Shown one piece after another: positions 25,616-33,774 of a DNA stretch of 33,774 bases. The translations under genes and the position numbers were made by a program. Each line of letters opens with the position of its first letter. Position 1 is the first letter of the stretch. A model generated the notes under the pieces. It saw only the letters and a program-made list of their open reading frames with translations. It was not told where the DNA came from and did no database searches. This DNA comes from Kluyvera sichuanensis (GTDB lineage: Bacteria; Pseudomonadota; Gammaproteobacteria; Enterobacterales; Enterobacteriaceae). The DNA lies in NCBI RefSeq assembly GCF_014218705.1, contig NZ_JABBJF010000042.1:1-33774 (forward strand). The letters are read 5' to 3'.

Positions 25616-26879
25616 TGCCCTTGTTGATGCGAACTCGTTTTACGCCAGCTGCCAGACGGTGTTCCGGCCAGACCTTAAGGACAAACCGGTGTGTGTGCTG
25701 AGTAACAACGACGGCTGCGTTATTGCCTGTAGCCACGCCGCCAGAGTGCTTGGCATCAAAATGGGCACGCCCTGGTTCCGGCTCAAAGGGGTGGCGTTCC
25801 CCGAACGCGTTCATTTTTTTTCCAGCAACTACGAGCTGTACGCCGATATGAGTCTGCGGATGATGACTACCCTTGAAGAGATGTCTCCCCGGTGCGAGGT
25901 GTATTCAATTGACGAGTCATTCTGCGACCTGACGGGCGTCAGCAACTGCCGTGATCTGGTGGATTTTGGTCGTGAGATCCGCAGCACCGTTCGTCAGCGC
26001 ACGCACCTGACCGTGGGGGTCGGTATCGCACAGACCAAGACGCTGGCGAAGCTGGCCAATTATGCCGCCAAGCGGTGGCAGCAGCAGACCGATGGCGTTG
26101 TCGACCTGTCTAACGTGGAGAACCAGCGTAAGCTGATGGCCGCGCTGCCGGTTGATGAGGTGTGGGGGATTGGGCGTCGGATAAGTAAATCGCTGCAGGC
26201 AATGGGGATCAACACCGTGCTTGAACTGGCGGACACCGATATTCGTTTTATCAGGAAGCACTTTAGCGTGGTGCTGGAAAGAACGGTACGTGAACTGCGC
26301 GGCGAGCCGTGCTTTGCGCTGGAAGAGTTTGCCCCCGTGAAGCAGGAGATTATCTGTTCCCGTTCGTTTGGTGAGCGGATTACCGATTACGAGCAGATGC
26401 GACAGGCTATCTGCAGCTATGCCGTCCGCGCGGCGGAGAAACTGCGCGGAGAGCATCAGTACTGCCGGTTTATTTCTGCGTTTGTGAAAACGTCTCCGTT
26501 TGCAGAAAGGGCGCCGTACTATGCAAACAGCGCATCTGTGAAACTCCTTACGCCCACGCAGGACACCAGGGACATTGTCGCCGCCGCGACGCGCTGTCTG
26601 GAGGCCATATGGCAGAGCGGTCATCGCTACCAAAAAGCAGGCGTCATGTTGGGGGATTTTTACAGCCAGGGCATTGTGCAGCTCGACCTGTTTGATGATA
26701 ACGCACCAAGGTGTAATAGCGCGCCGCTGATGGATGTGCTGGACCGCATCAACACGAAAGCCGGGAAGGGGACGCTCTATTTTGCCGGGCAGGGTATTCA
26801 ACAGGAGTGGCAAATGAAAAGAGAGATGCTGTCGCCGCGATACACAACGAGGTACAGCGATTTACTGCGAGTGAAGTGA
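25611..26879 (+). CDS. umuC: DNA polymerase V catalytic subunit UmuC
   Basis: A complete 422-aa Y-family polymerase, the same length as E. coli UmuC. Catalytic acidic residues Asp6 (ALVDANSF) and Asp101-Glu102 (SIDESF) are present, as are the thumb HhH region (VWGIGRRISKSL) and the beta-clamp motif QLDLF at residues 357-361. It should be active if UmuD' is supplied; the only intact umuD in view is 10.1 kb upstream, under a separate LexA box. It starts in TGATG overlap with the deleted umuD. In E. coli dsbB follows; here a convergent TolC-like gene does. Confidence 0.96.
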   Translation: MFALVDANSFYASCQTVFRPDLKDKPVCVLSNNDGCVIACSHAARVLGIKMGTPWFRLKGVAFPERVHFFSSNYELYADMSLRMMTTLEEMSPRCEVYSIDESFCDLTGVSNCRDLVDFGREIRSTVRQRTHLTVGVGIAQTKTLAKLANYAAKRWQQQTDGVVDLSNVENQRKLMAALPVDEVWGIGRRISKSLQAMGINTVLELADTDIRFIRKHFSVVLERTVRELRGEPCFALEEFAPVKQEIICSRSFGERITDYEQMRQAICSYAVRAAEKLRGEHQYCRFISAFVKTSPFAERAPYYANSASVKLLTPTQDTRDIVAAATRCLEAIWQSGHRYQKAGVMLGDFYSQGIVQLDLFDDNAPRCNSAPLMDVLDRINTKAGKGTLYFAGQGIQQEWQMKREMLSPRYTTRYSDLLRVK

Positions 26880-26934
26880 ACAACATGCGTAGAACGGCAA
26901 CCGTGAGGGACGCGCCGCGTTGGAAAACAAACAT

Positions 26935-26988
26935 CCTCTTCCCCGGCACCGCCAGAGAAGAGGAAGACCATCGCTATGGGCTAGCGAT
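26935..26988. terminator. Two hairpins between umuC and the TolC-like gene
   Basis: CCTCTTC (26935-26941) pairs with GAAGAGG (26957-26963), and ATCGCTA (26970-26976) pairs with TAGCGAT (26982-26988) around a 5-nt loop. The second is followed on the plus strand by TATTTC, a weak T-rich tail, and touches the convergent stop codon. Together they probably separate the two converging transcripts. Confidence 0.5.
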
Positions 26989-28340
26989 TATTTCAATTCA
27001 GGAAGGTTGCTGTGTGCCGTCTGCTGTTCCTCAACCGGCTGTGCGGCCGTTGGTGCCTGAATATTCAGCTGTTTTAGCAGATCGCCAATTCGGGCGTTGA
27101 TGCGGTAGGTGGTGAACATCTCCACAAACTGCATTTCGACGTAGCGGCGCTGGGCGTTGAACACTTCGTTTTCGCTGTCCAGCATATCCAGCAGGCTACG
27201 TTCACCGATGCTGAACTGCTCCTGGTACGCTGTGCGCACCACGGCACTGCGATCGGCGTAATCTTTGGCGATCGGCACCTGCTGTTTGGCGTTCTGCCAG
27301 GCGTTCCAGGACAGACGTAACTCTTCATCCAACTGACGAAGGGCATTGCGTTTGACGTCCTGCGCTTCCTGCATTTTATAGGCATAAGATGAGAGCTGTG
27401 CTTTATCGCTGCCGCCGTTAAACAGGTTGTAGTTCATACGAACCATCGCCTGCCACTCCTGATCGTGACCGCGCGTGCCGTCGACGTTGTTATCCATGCG
27501 ACGGCCGAGGTCGATATCCACGCTCGGGTAGAAGCGGGATTTCGCGGCTTCATACTGCTGACGGGTGGCTTCAACGTCCGCGTCGGCCTGCTTGAGCAGC
27601 GGGCTGTTTTCCAGCATCTGCTTACGGGCTTCGGCCTGAGAGCCCGGGACGTTGGTCGTCATCGGCATTGACAGGCCGCTGGCCTCTTTGCCGACCACGC
27701 TGTAGTAGTTAGCCTGGGCATCTTCGAGGTTGGTTTGTTCGGTCAGCAGGTTGTTTCTCGCCTGCGCCAGACGCGCCTGCGCCTGCTCATAGTCAGCCTT
27801 ACGGCCTACGCCCTGTTCGGTACGCAGGCGGATTTGGTCAAACACGCGCTCGTGGCTCTTCAGGTTATTTTGTGCCAGTTGCACCATTTTTTGACGCATC
27901 AGAACGTCGAGATAGCTCTGAATCGCATTCAGCGCGGTCACTTCACTGGTGTTCATTACCGTGTACGCCCGGGAGTTCACGGTCGCCTTTTGCCGGGCCA
28001 CTTCGCTGGTGGTGGCGAAGCCGTTAAACACATTCTGGCGCAGATTAAGGCTGGATTCGCTGCGGTTCAGGTTGCGACGGTGATCGTTGGCTGCACGGGT
28101 GCTGGAATTATCGGTCTGCTCCCAGCCGGTGCCGGCGGAGAGATTTAAGGTTGGCAGATAACCGCCTTTTGCCGCCCGTAAATCCTCATCGGCAGAATAG
28201 CGGCTGTTGACGGACGCGCTCACCTGCGGGTGCCAGAGCAAGCTGTCTTTAACGGCTTGTTCGAGCGTGGCCGCGCTAACGTTGTTAGCGAACAGCAGCG
28301 GCAGAGAGAGGCTGGTTAATACCCGAATGTGTTTGTTCAT
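26988..28340 (-). CDS. TolC-like outer-membrane factor of a type I secretion system (LapE/BapB type)
   Basis: A 450-aa outer-membrane efflux protein with signal peptide ending NNVSA (about residue 23) and two duplicated OEP repeats. Family markers include the first-repeat LRQNVFNGFATTSEVARQKA and second-repeat MNYNLFNGGSDKAQLSSYAYK, matching the two-fold pattern of TolC. A Gln/Ala-rich tail ends the protein. It is the last gene of the secretion operon, 40 bp after the HlyD-like gene, and should be the dedicated outer-membrane channel for the divergent adhesin. Confidence 0.92.
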   Translation of the reverse strand: MNKHIRVLTSLSLPLLFANNVSAATLEQAVKDSLLWHPQVSASVNSRYSADEDLRAAKGGYLPTLNLSAGTGWEQTDNSSTRAANDHRRNLNRSESSLNLRQNVFNGFATTSEVARQKATVNSRAYTVMNTSEVTALNAIQSYLDVLMRQKMVQLAQNNLKSHERVFDQIRLRTEQGVGRKADYEQAQARLAQARNNLLTEQTNLEDAQANYYSVVGKEASGLSMPMTTNVPGSQAEARKQMLENSPLLKQADADVEATRQQYEAAKSRFYPSVDIDLGRRMDNNVDGTRGHDQEWQAMVRMNYNLFNGGSDKAQLSSYAYKMQEAQDVKRNALRQLDEELRLSWNAWQNAKQQVPIAKDYADRSAVVRTAYQEQFSIGERSLLDMLDSENEVFNAQRRYVEMQFVEMFTTYRINARIGDLLKQLNIQAPTAAQPVEEQQTAHSNLPELK

Positions 28341-28380
28341 AATGTTATCCTTTCATCAATTTCCATCGTATATAGGGGTA

Positions 28381-29742
28381 CTATCGTTCTTGAAGTGCTT
28401 CTGACTTCGCTCTTAATATTGGTTTTAATAGATAACTGAGTACGCTTTTCTTCCCTGTCATGATATCGACAGAAGCCACCATTCCCGGAATAATCAACAG
28501 CGGCTTCTCCTCACTGCCGAGATAATTACGATCCGTCCTTAAGCGAATTTGATAAAAACTACGGCCCTCTTTGTCAGTGATGGTATCAGCACTAATATGT
28601 TCCAGAGAGCCTTGCAGGCCGCCATAGATGGTGTAGTCATAGGCGGTAAATTTGATCATCGCTTTCTGTCCTGGATGAAGAAATGCAATATCTTGCGGCC
28701 TTATTTTGGCCTCAACCAGCAGGCTGTCATCCAGCGGAACAATCTCAACCAGTTCGCTGCCGGGCTGAATAACGCCGCCAATCGTGGTGACCAGCATTTG
28801 CTGGATAATTCCGCGTACCGGAGAGGTCACTAATGTACGATTGACTCTGTCTTCAATGGCTTTGCCGCTGGCTTCAATTTTGACAAGGTTGGTGCGTGCT
28901 TCATTTAACTGTCCCAGCATTTCGCTGTGATAGCGTCCGCGAGACTCGGCAATCTTATTTTCTATCTCTTTCACCGCCGATCGGGCCCGAGGAATGGCGA
29001 GCACGATGGAGTCGAGTTGGCCGCGGGTATCGACTTCAGAGCGGCGCAGGCGAAGTATTTCCACTTTTGAAATCGCCCCGGCTTTGACCAGCGGCTCTGA
29101 CATTCTGACCTCTTGCTGAATGAGCCCCAGGCTATGGCTGAACTGCGTTTTTTTGGCTTCATAATCGAGCAGTTCCTGTTTTTTCTGTGATAACTGCTCT
29201 TCCAGACCCGCAACTTCACTGCTGAATCGCGCACGTTGCGTATTGAACAGCGCCCGCTCGCCGTTAGCAATATTCGGCGCTTCACGCTCGATATCGTCAC
29301 TCAGAACGAGCGGTTTATCCGCAATTTGCGCTTCCAGCCGTGAAATTTGCGCCATTAAGGCGTAGCGGTCGGCTTCACTTTCACCGGCATTCGATTTAAA
29401 GCGCGTGTCGTCGAGCCGTAGCAAGGGCTGCCCGGCTTCCACCACCTGACCTTCATGGACGAAGACTTCAGAAACGATGCCGCCTTCCATGTTCTGGACC
29501 TTTTGCAGACGTGATGATGGAATCGCCTTACCATCTCCTCGGGCAACCTCATCAATCTGCGCGTTGGCAGCCCAGATGATTAAGACAATAAAGAACGCCA
29601 GACATGACCACAGGGTGGTGCGGGCTGAACGTGGCCCGTCCGCCATCACGAGCCCGTTAATGCCATTAATCGTGAGATCGTTGTCGCTATAGCCCAGCCC
29701 TAACCGGCGCAGCAGGTTTTTTAGCCATTTATTGTGTCGCAT
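28381..29742 (-). CDS. HlyD-family membrane fusion protein of type I secretion (LapC/BapD type)
   Basis: A 453-aa periplasmic adaptor with a short cytoplasmic N-terminus, one membrane segment (about residues 44-61, LWSCLAFFIVLIIWAA), a lipoyl-like half-motif (VQNMEGGIVSEVFVHEGQVV), a long coiled-coil region (about 120-290, e.g. LEEQLSQKKQELLDYEAKK) and C-terminal beta-barrel parts (VEIVPLDDSLLVEAKIRP). It bridges the ABC exporter and the TolC-like channel. It overlaps the ABC gene by 14 bp, so the proteins are translationally coupled. Confidence 0.93.
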   Translation of the reverse strand: MRHNKWLKNLLRRLGLGYSDNDLTINGINGLVMADGPRSARTTLWSCLAFFIVLIIWAANAQIDEVARGDGKAIPSSRLQKVQNMEGGIVSEVFVHEGQVVEAGQPLLRLDDTRFKSNAGESEADRYALMAQISRLEAQIADKPLVLSDDIEREAPNIANGERALFNTQRARFSSEVAGLEEQLSQKKQELLDYEAKKTQFSHSLGLIQQEVRMSEPLVKAGAISKVEILRLRRSEVDTRGQLDSIVLAIPRARSAVKEIENKIAESRGRYHSEMLGQLNEARTNLVKIEASGKAIEDRVNRTLVTSPVRGIIQQMLVTTIGGVIQPGSELVEIVPLDDSLLVEAKIRPQDIAFLHPGQKAMIKFTAYDYTIYGGLQGSLEHISADTITDKEGRSFYQIRLRTDRNYLGSEEKPLLIIPGMVASVDIMTGKKSVLSYLLKPILRAKSEALQER

Positions 29743-31918
29743 GGATTTGCCCCTTCTTCAGCGCGACCAGGACGTTCTCTCTTGGCCCGTCAGCAATAAT
29801 GCGTCCACGGTCAATGATGATCAGCCTATCGACGAGGGAAAGCATGGAGGCACGATGCGTGACCAGCAGCAACGTCCGCCCTTTAATGGAGTCCATTAGC
29901 GCGCGACGCACGCTATCTTCCGTGGTGTTGTCCATGGAACTGGTTGGCTCATCGAGCAACAACACCGGCGGCTCCAGCAGCAGCGCACGCGCCAGCATGA
30001 CCGCCTGACGCTGGCCGCCGGAGAGGTTGAGCCCTCGCTCGCCCACCTGCATGTTGTAGCCGTCCGGGTGCTTGCGTGCGAATTCATGGACGCCCGCCTG
30101 CTGGGATGCCCGAAGCAACGCCTCGTTTTCGACATAGCTGGCGCCGCTGATTAAGTTTTCGCGCAGCGTACCGCTGAACAGGTGAATATCCTGCGGCCCG
30201 TAGCCAATGTTATGGCGCACATCGTTAACATCAATCTGGTTGGCGTCCATACCATCCAGCAGAATTTCACCTGAGTCGGGTTGATAAAAGCCGATAATCA
30301 GTTTTGCTAGCGAGCTTTTTCCCGAACCGCTACGGCCGATAATCCCGACTCGTTCTCCAGGGGTGATGGTAAAAGAGAGGTTATTGAGCGAGGGGCGTTT
30401 CTGGCCTGGGTAGGTAAAGGTGACGTTCTGGAAGGTGATGCCGCCCAGCAATTTCTCACGGGCGACCAACGGACGATCGTCCTGACGCTCCTGAGGCAGG
30501 TCCATCATATCTTCCGTGGTTTTCATCGTCATTTTGGCCTGCTGATAGCGGGTGACAAGCCCGCTTAACTGGCCCATCGGTACCAGCGCGCGTCCGTTAA
30601 GCATGTAGCAGGCAATCAAGCCCCCCATGCTGAGTTGACCCTCAATAATCAGGTAGACGCCCGCCACGATCATCGCCACGCCTGAGAATTGTTGTAGCCA
30701 GGCGGTGAAGTTAACGGCGAGTGTGGAGAGCGTTTTAACGCGCAGCTCTTTTTTACTGAGGGTCACCAGCGTGCTTTCCCACATGTACTGGCGTTCGCTT
30801 TGGGCGTTATTGGCCTTCATCGCATCCAGGCCACTAAGCGTTTCAATCAACACCGCCTGCCGTTCAGAGGCCAGCTTCATGGTGTCATCAATAGTCTGGT
30901 TCAATGGTTTCTGGATGGCCCAACTTACGGCCAGCGCCAGAGGGAAGGCGACTAAAGGAATGAACACCAGCGGCCCACCGATAACACCAATCACCAGTAG
31001 CATTAGCAGCGTGAAGGGCATATCGATAAGCGTCGCCATGGTTAATGACGAGAGGAAATCGCGTAGTGATTGAATTTCATGAATATTTTGAGCAAAGCTA
31101 CCCATGCGCGCCGGGCGCGCTTTTATCGCCATACCGGTGATGCGCTCAAACAGCGACGCGGAGACAATCATGTCGGTTTTCTTGCCGGCAATATCCAGGC
31201 AGCGCGAGCGCAGCGTTTTCAGCAATAGGTCAAATAGGAAGGCGACCGTGATACCGATTGCCAGTACCCATAGCGTGGAGGTGGCCTGATTAGGGACCAC
31301 GCGGTCGTATACGTTCATGACAAACAATGGCGTACAGAGCGCAATCACGTTAATCAGAAAGCTGGCGACAATGGCATCGACATAGAGAAAGCGTGACAGT
31401 TTCAGCGTATCGCGAAACCAGGTTCGCGTCCGCGGGAGCAGGCTGGCTTTAGTTCGTTCACTCTGGTGAATGGGTTGAATAAACAGCGTGATGCCGGAAT
31501 ATTCTTCAGCCAGCACGGATGGCTCTACGGCAATTTCTCCACCGTTGGTGTCGCCGGTTAGCAGCCGTGCTTGCCCATTTTCACTCCATCCAAACAAGAC
31601 CGCCGTACGGTTATTTTTCAGGATAAGGATGGCGGGTAAAGATAATGCGTTGATCTTACCCAGTTCGCGTTTGAGCATCCGCACTCGCAGCCCGGCCCGC
31701 GCTGCTGCACGAGGAAAAACGGGAAGCGTAAGGCGGTTGTTTCTCAGCGGTAAACCCGCCGTCAGTGAAACGCGGCTGGAGGCTTTCCCGTGCAGCGTGC
31801 AAATGGTCATCAGACTATCAAGCAACGGATCGTCACAGAGTTCGCGCTGATCAAAGTTAATCTCGTCTTGTCGCTCTGTTACGTCATTCTCGTGAGCCGC
31901 TGTGGAATGTAGCGTCAT
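29729..31918 (-). CDS. Type I secretion ABC exporter with degenerate C39-like domain (LapB/BapC type)
   Basis: A 729-aa exporter: N-terminal C39-like domain (about 25-150) in which the region expected to hold the catalytic Cys reads DPLLDSLMTICTLHG, without the protease motif; a six-segment membrane domain (about 175-440); and a nucleotide-binding domain with Walker A GRSGSGKSS (528-536), signature LSGGQ (632-636) and Walker B VLLLDEP (652-658). A non-proteolytic C39-like domain is typical of exporters of RTX proteins and giant adhesins. It is the first gene of the three-gene operon, with an AAGGAT ribosome-binding site. It is divergent from the adhesin gene it most likely serves. Confidence 0.94.
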   Translation of the reverse strand: MTLHSTAAHENDVTERQDEINFDQRELCDDPLLDSLMTICTLHGKASSRVSLTAGLPLRNNRLTLPVFPRAAARAGLRVRMLKRELGKINALSLPAILILKNNRTAVLFGWSENGQARLLTGDTNGGEIAVEPSVLAEEYSGITLFIQPIHQSERTKASLLPRTRTWFRDTLKLSRFLYVDAIVASFLINVIALCTPLFVMNVYDRVVPNQATSTLWVLAIGITVAFLFDLLLKTLRSRCLDIAGKKTDMIVSASLFERITGMAIKARPARMGSFAQNIHEIQSLRDFLSSLTMATLIDMPFTLLMLLVIGVIGGPLVFIPLVAFPLALAVSWAIQKPLNQTIDDTMKLASERQAVLIETLSGLDAMKANNAQSERQYMWESTLVTLSKKELRVKTLSTLAVNFTAWLQQFSGVAMIVAGVYLIIEGQLSMGGLIACYMLNGRALVPMGQLSGLVTRYQQAKMTMKTTEDMMDLPQERQDDRPLVAREKLLGGITFQNVTFTYPGQKRPSLNNLSFTITPGERVGIIGRSGSGKSSLAKLIIGFYQPDSGEILLDGMDANQIDVNDVRHNIGYGPQDIHLFSGTLRENLISGASYVENEALLRASQQAGVHEFARKHPDGYNMQVGERGLNLSGGQRQAVMLARALLLEPPVLLLDEPTSSMDNTTEDSVRRALMDSIKGRTLLLVTHRASMLSLVDRLIIIDRGRIIADGPRENVLVALKKGQIHATQ

Positions 31919-32512
31919 AAGTTATATCCTTAATAACAAACCCGGCTAAGGTGGTTAGTTCTTTCTTATCCTGAAATTCCGGGGAATGACTCCAAAGACA
32001 TTACAATACTTGATTACTGATGCAATTTACCAGATATACATGCAGGAATTGCTTATATGAGCCTTTAATAATTCTTTATAATCACGGCTAATAATAATCA
32101 CGTACAATTCTTAAAAGATCTAAATGAAAGAGGTTTGGAATCATAAGGGAAAAATGTGGTTTAGGTTTTTTTTGAAATGAATAAATTATTATTTAATGAA
32201 AAATTATCAATTAAATCATTATGATGGTGATTGCGACGTGTTGTTTTTACTCTCGATTCATTAATCTATTAGCATCGTTTTAGCTAATACTGAAAGCGAA
32301 ATCCATAATGAAGTTGATACCTTTAAAATAAATACAAAAATAACACGTGAATATTATTACTAATGCGATAAATGATATATATATTTGGAGTTTAAAAATT
32401 TAGACTGATATCTAGCGCCAACAATGGATACGTAATTAATACGATAAATATGATTGATAAGTGGGCTATTCCATTTTCTACCGCGTAATTTGCATTCTAA
32501 GGAGAGACAGCT
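31919..32512. promoter_or_regulatory. AT-rich divergent control region of secretion operon and adhesin
   Basis: A 594-bp gap with no supported gene, strikingly AT-rich from about 32050 to 32450 compared with both flanks. It must hold promoters for both divergent units. The composition suggests H-NS binding, but I find no single motif that I would name. A strong ribosome-binding site (TAAGGAGAG, 32498-32506) precedes the adhesin ATG. Confidence 0.7.
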
Positions 32513-33774
32513 ATGTCAGCGATTATAGGAACGATAAAGGCAGTTATGGGACAGGTGTGGATCGTCGCGTCTAATGGTACTCGTCGTCTGGCAACGGAAG
32601 GTGAGCAAGTTATGCGTGGGGAATTAGTCGTCACCGATCAGGGAGCGGTAACCGTTACGCTTCCCAGTGGCAAAAATATGGATCTGGGCCGTGGAAGCGA
32701 ATGGGGCAGCGAGGCAACGCCAGCGTCTGCGTCTGCTGATGTTGACTCACAGGCCATTGCCGCAGCGCAGCAGGCGATTGCTGAAGGTGCTGACCCAACC
32801 CAGATTCTTGAAGCAACGGCTGCAGGTAACAGCACTATTATTGATTCGTCATCCGCACCGACGGGTGACCATAGCGGCCATACCCACGTTATCCTCGACC
32901 TGACCGGTGAAATCCTTGACCCAACCGCAGGCTATCCGACAGAAGGGCTGGATACGGCGACGATTGCGCCGGTGGAAGACATCACGCTGTTAAAACCGGA
33001 TGTCGTTAGCAGCAGCAATGATGAACCTCACCCATTGCCTGAAGCCAGTATCACGATTGATGTGATTGCGGGTGATAACGTTATTAATATGCGTGAAGCG
33101 GAGGAGGAAACCACGAAGGTTAGTGGTGGAACCGGGCTTGATGTTCGTCCTGGCGATACTGTCACTGTGACCATCAATGGACATGACTACTTCGCGATGG
33201 TTCAGGAAGATGGTAGCTGGTCGGTAAATGTGAATACCAGCGATCTTTTGGCATCAGGCGATGTACTGGCCACTGTCACGACTCGCGATGCTTACGGTAA
33301 TGAGGCGACGGCCAGTGAACAAAGCAGCGTTGGGCAGGCAAGTCTGTCGGTGGCGATCACCATCGATGCCATTGGCGAAGATGGCTACCTCAATAACGAC
33401 GAGCTGAAAGAGATCAGAACTGACGTTAAGGGCACCAGCGACGCACCGGAGGGGACCATCGTCACGCTGACCATCGGTGACACGGTGATTGGTGAGGCGG
33501 TTGTCGGGAAAGACGGGCGCTGGAGCACGACGGTGGACACCTCGGTGATTAAGGACGGGGCGACGGTGACGGCCTCGGTTGAAGTGTCAGATAAGTACGG
33601 TAACGAGGTGCCGGAGAGTGCCAGTACGGACGTGGCTCCGGCACCGCTGTCGGTGGAGATCACCATCGATGCCATTGGAAAAGATGGCTACCTCAATAAC
33701 GAGGAGCTGAAAGAGATCAGAACCGACGTGCAGGGCAGCAGCGACGCGCCGGCGGGGACCATCGTCACGCTGAC
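32513..33774 (+). CDS. Giant surface adhesin with LapA-type retention module (5' part)
   Basis: The frame is open from the ATG at 32513 to the window end, giving the first 420 complete codons of a much longer gene. Residues 1-65 are a retention-module-like beta-domain (IGTIKAVMGQVWIVASNGTR..., then VTVTLPSGKNMDLGRGSEW). A helical stretch follows, with DPTQILEATAAG (94-105). TAAG at 102-105 is the motif cut by the periplasmic protease LapG in LapA-type adhesins. A linker, a degenerate Ig-like unit (about 172-277) and 101-aa Ig-like repeats from residue 278 follow. It is exported by the divergent ABC/HlyD/TolC system and should be held in the outer membrane by its N-terminus. Related proteins are LapA and Salmonella BapA. 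The C-terminal secretion signal is outside the window. Confidence 0.9.
   Translation, partial: MSAIIGTIKAVMGQVWIVASNGTRRLATEGEQVMRGELVVTDQGAVTVTLPSGKNMDLGRGSEWGSEATPASASADVDSQAIAAAQQAIAEGADPTQILEATAAGNSTIIDSSSAPTGDHSGHTHVILDLTGEILDPTAGYPTEGLDTATIAPVEDITLLKPDVVSSSNDEPHPLPEASITIDVIAGDNVINMREAEEETTKVSGGTGLDVRPGDTVTVTINGHDYFAMVQEDGSWSVNVNTSDLLASGDVLATVTTRDAYGNEATASEQSSVGQASLSVAITIDAIGEDGYLNNDELKEIRTDVKGTSDAPEGTIVTLTIGDTVIGEAVVGKDGRWSTTVDTSVIKDGATVTASVEVSDKYGNEVPESASTDVAPAPLSVEITIDAIGKDGYLNNEELKEIRTDVQGSSDAPAGTIVTL
33344..33774 (+). repeat. 303-bp tandem repeats of the adhesin
   Basis: A unit beginning CTGTCGGTGG at 33344 restarts at 33647, giving a period of 303 bp (101 codons). The 128 nt of the second unit seen here match the first at 118 positions. 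The units encode Ig-like domains with TIDAIGxDGYLNNxELKEIR near their start; more copies are expected beyond the window. Confidence 0.92.

Noticed and set aside
25917-26813. A 298-codon open frame antisense to umuC
   Set aside because: umuC is complete and conserved on the plus strand; the antisense product has no family features.
14665-26963. Shared GCCAGAGAAGA at 14700 and 26952 as island boundaries
   Set aside because: Only 11 nt, each part of a local hairpin; the 84-nt umuD repeat explains the boundaries far better.
33344-33774. Repeat array as a CRISPR
   Set aside because: The repeats are 303 bp, in frame and coding for Ig-like domains; no spacers are present.

Overview
The window is chromosomal DNA of an Enterobacteriaceae. 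The order roxA-phoQ-phoP-purB-hflD-mnmA-nudJ ... rluE-icd is the E. coli/Salmonella-type backbone, and proteins such as Icd (416 aa), PurB (456 aa) and CsgD (216 aa) have family-typical lengths. It is not E. coli K-12: the curli genes sit between nudJ and rluE, and umuD, umuC and a type I secretion/adhesin locus follow icd. Enterobacter, Lelliottia, Kosakonia or Citrobacter-like genera fit; I cannot resolve the genus by eye.

Layout. 1-165: two 25-bp-period direct repeats that look like an insertion-sequence end, plus a REP-like palindrome. 166-7336 (minus strand): core genes roxA, phoQ, phoP, purB, hflD, mnmA, nudJ, with a PhoP box in front of phoP. 7394-11910: complete curli locus, csgBAC (minus) and csgDEFG (plus), around a 701-bp control region; CsgA and CsgB each carry six curlin-type repeats. 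11936-14087: rluE and icd. 14182-15463: a GNAT acetyltransferase, a DinI-like gene and a complete umuD, the last two divergent around a LexA box.

15468-25615 is the most unusual part. About 10.1 kb of catabolic genes separates umuD from umuC: a ribose-type ABC transporter (binding protein, one-NBD ATPase, permease), a LacI-family regulator with two identical 14-bp operators, a PfkB/ribokinase-type kinase, a BtpA/SgcQ-family TIM barrel, a TenA-family protein, a phosphotriesterase-family hydrolase, a PF07090/ThuA-like protein and an M20 peptidase-family hydrolase. The segment is bounded by an 84-nt direct repeat (76/84 identical) of the 3' end of umuD. On the umuC side the repeat belongs to an internally deleted umuD, in frame, which still has its own perfect LexA box. 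Recombination between the repeats would delete 10,148 bp and restore a normal umuDC operon. The substrate of the gene set is unknown to me; it is the best candidate here for an undescribed pathway.

26988-33774: a type I secretion system (TolC-like, HlyD-like, and an ABC exporter with a degenerate C39-like domain; minus strand) divergent from the 5' part of a very large surface adhesin that runs off the window. Its N-terminus is a LapA-type retention module with a TAAG (di-alanine) motif, followed by about 101-aa Ig-like repeats. Together with the curli locus this gives the region two separate biofilm-matrix or adhesion systems.
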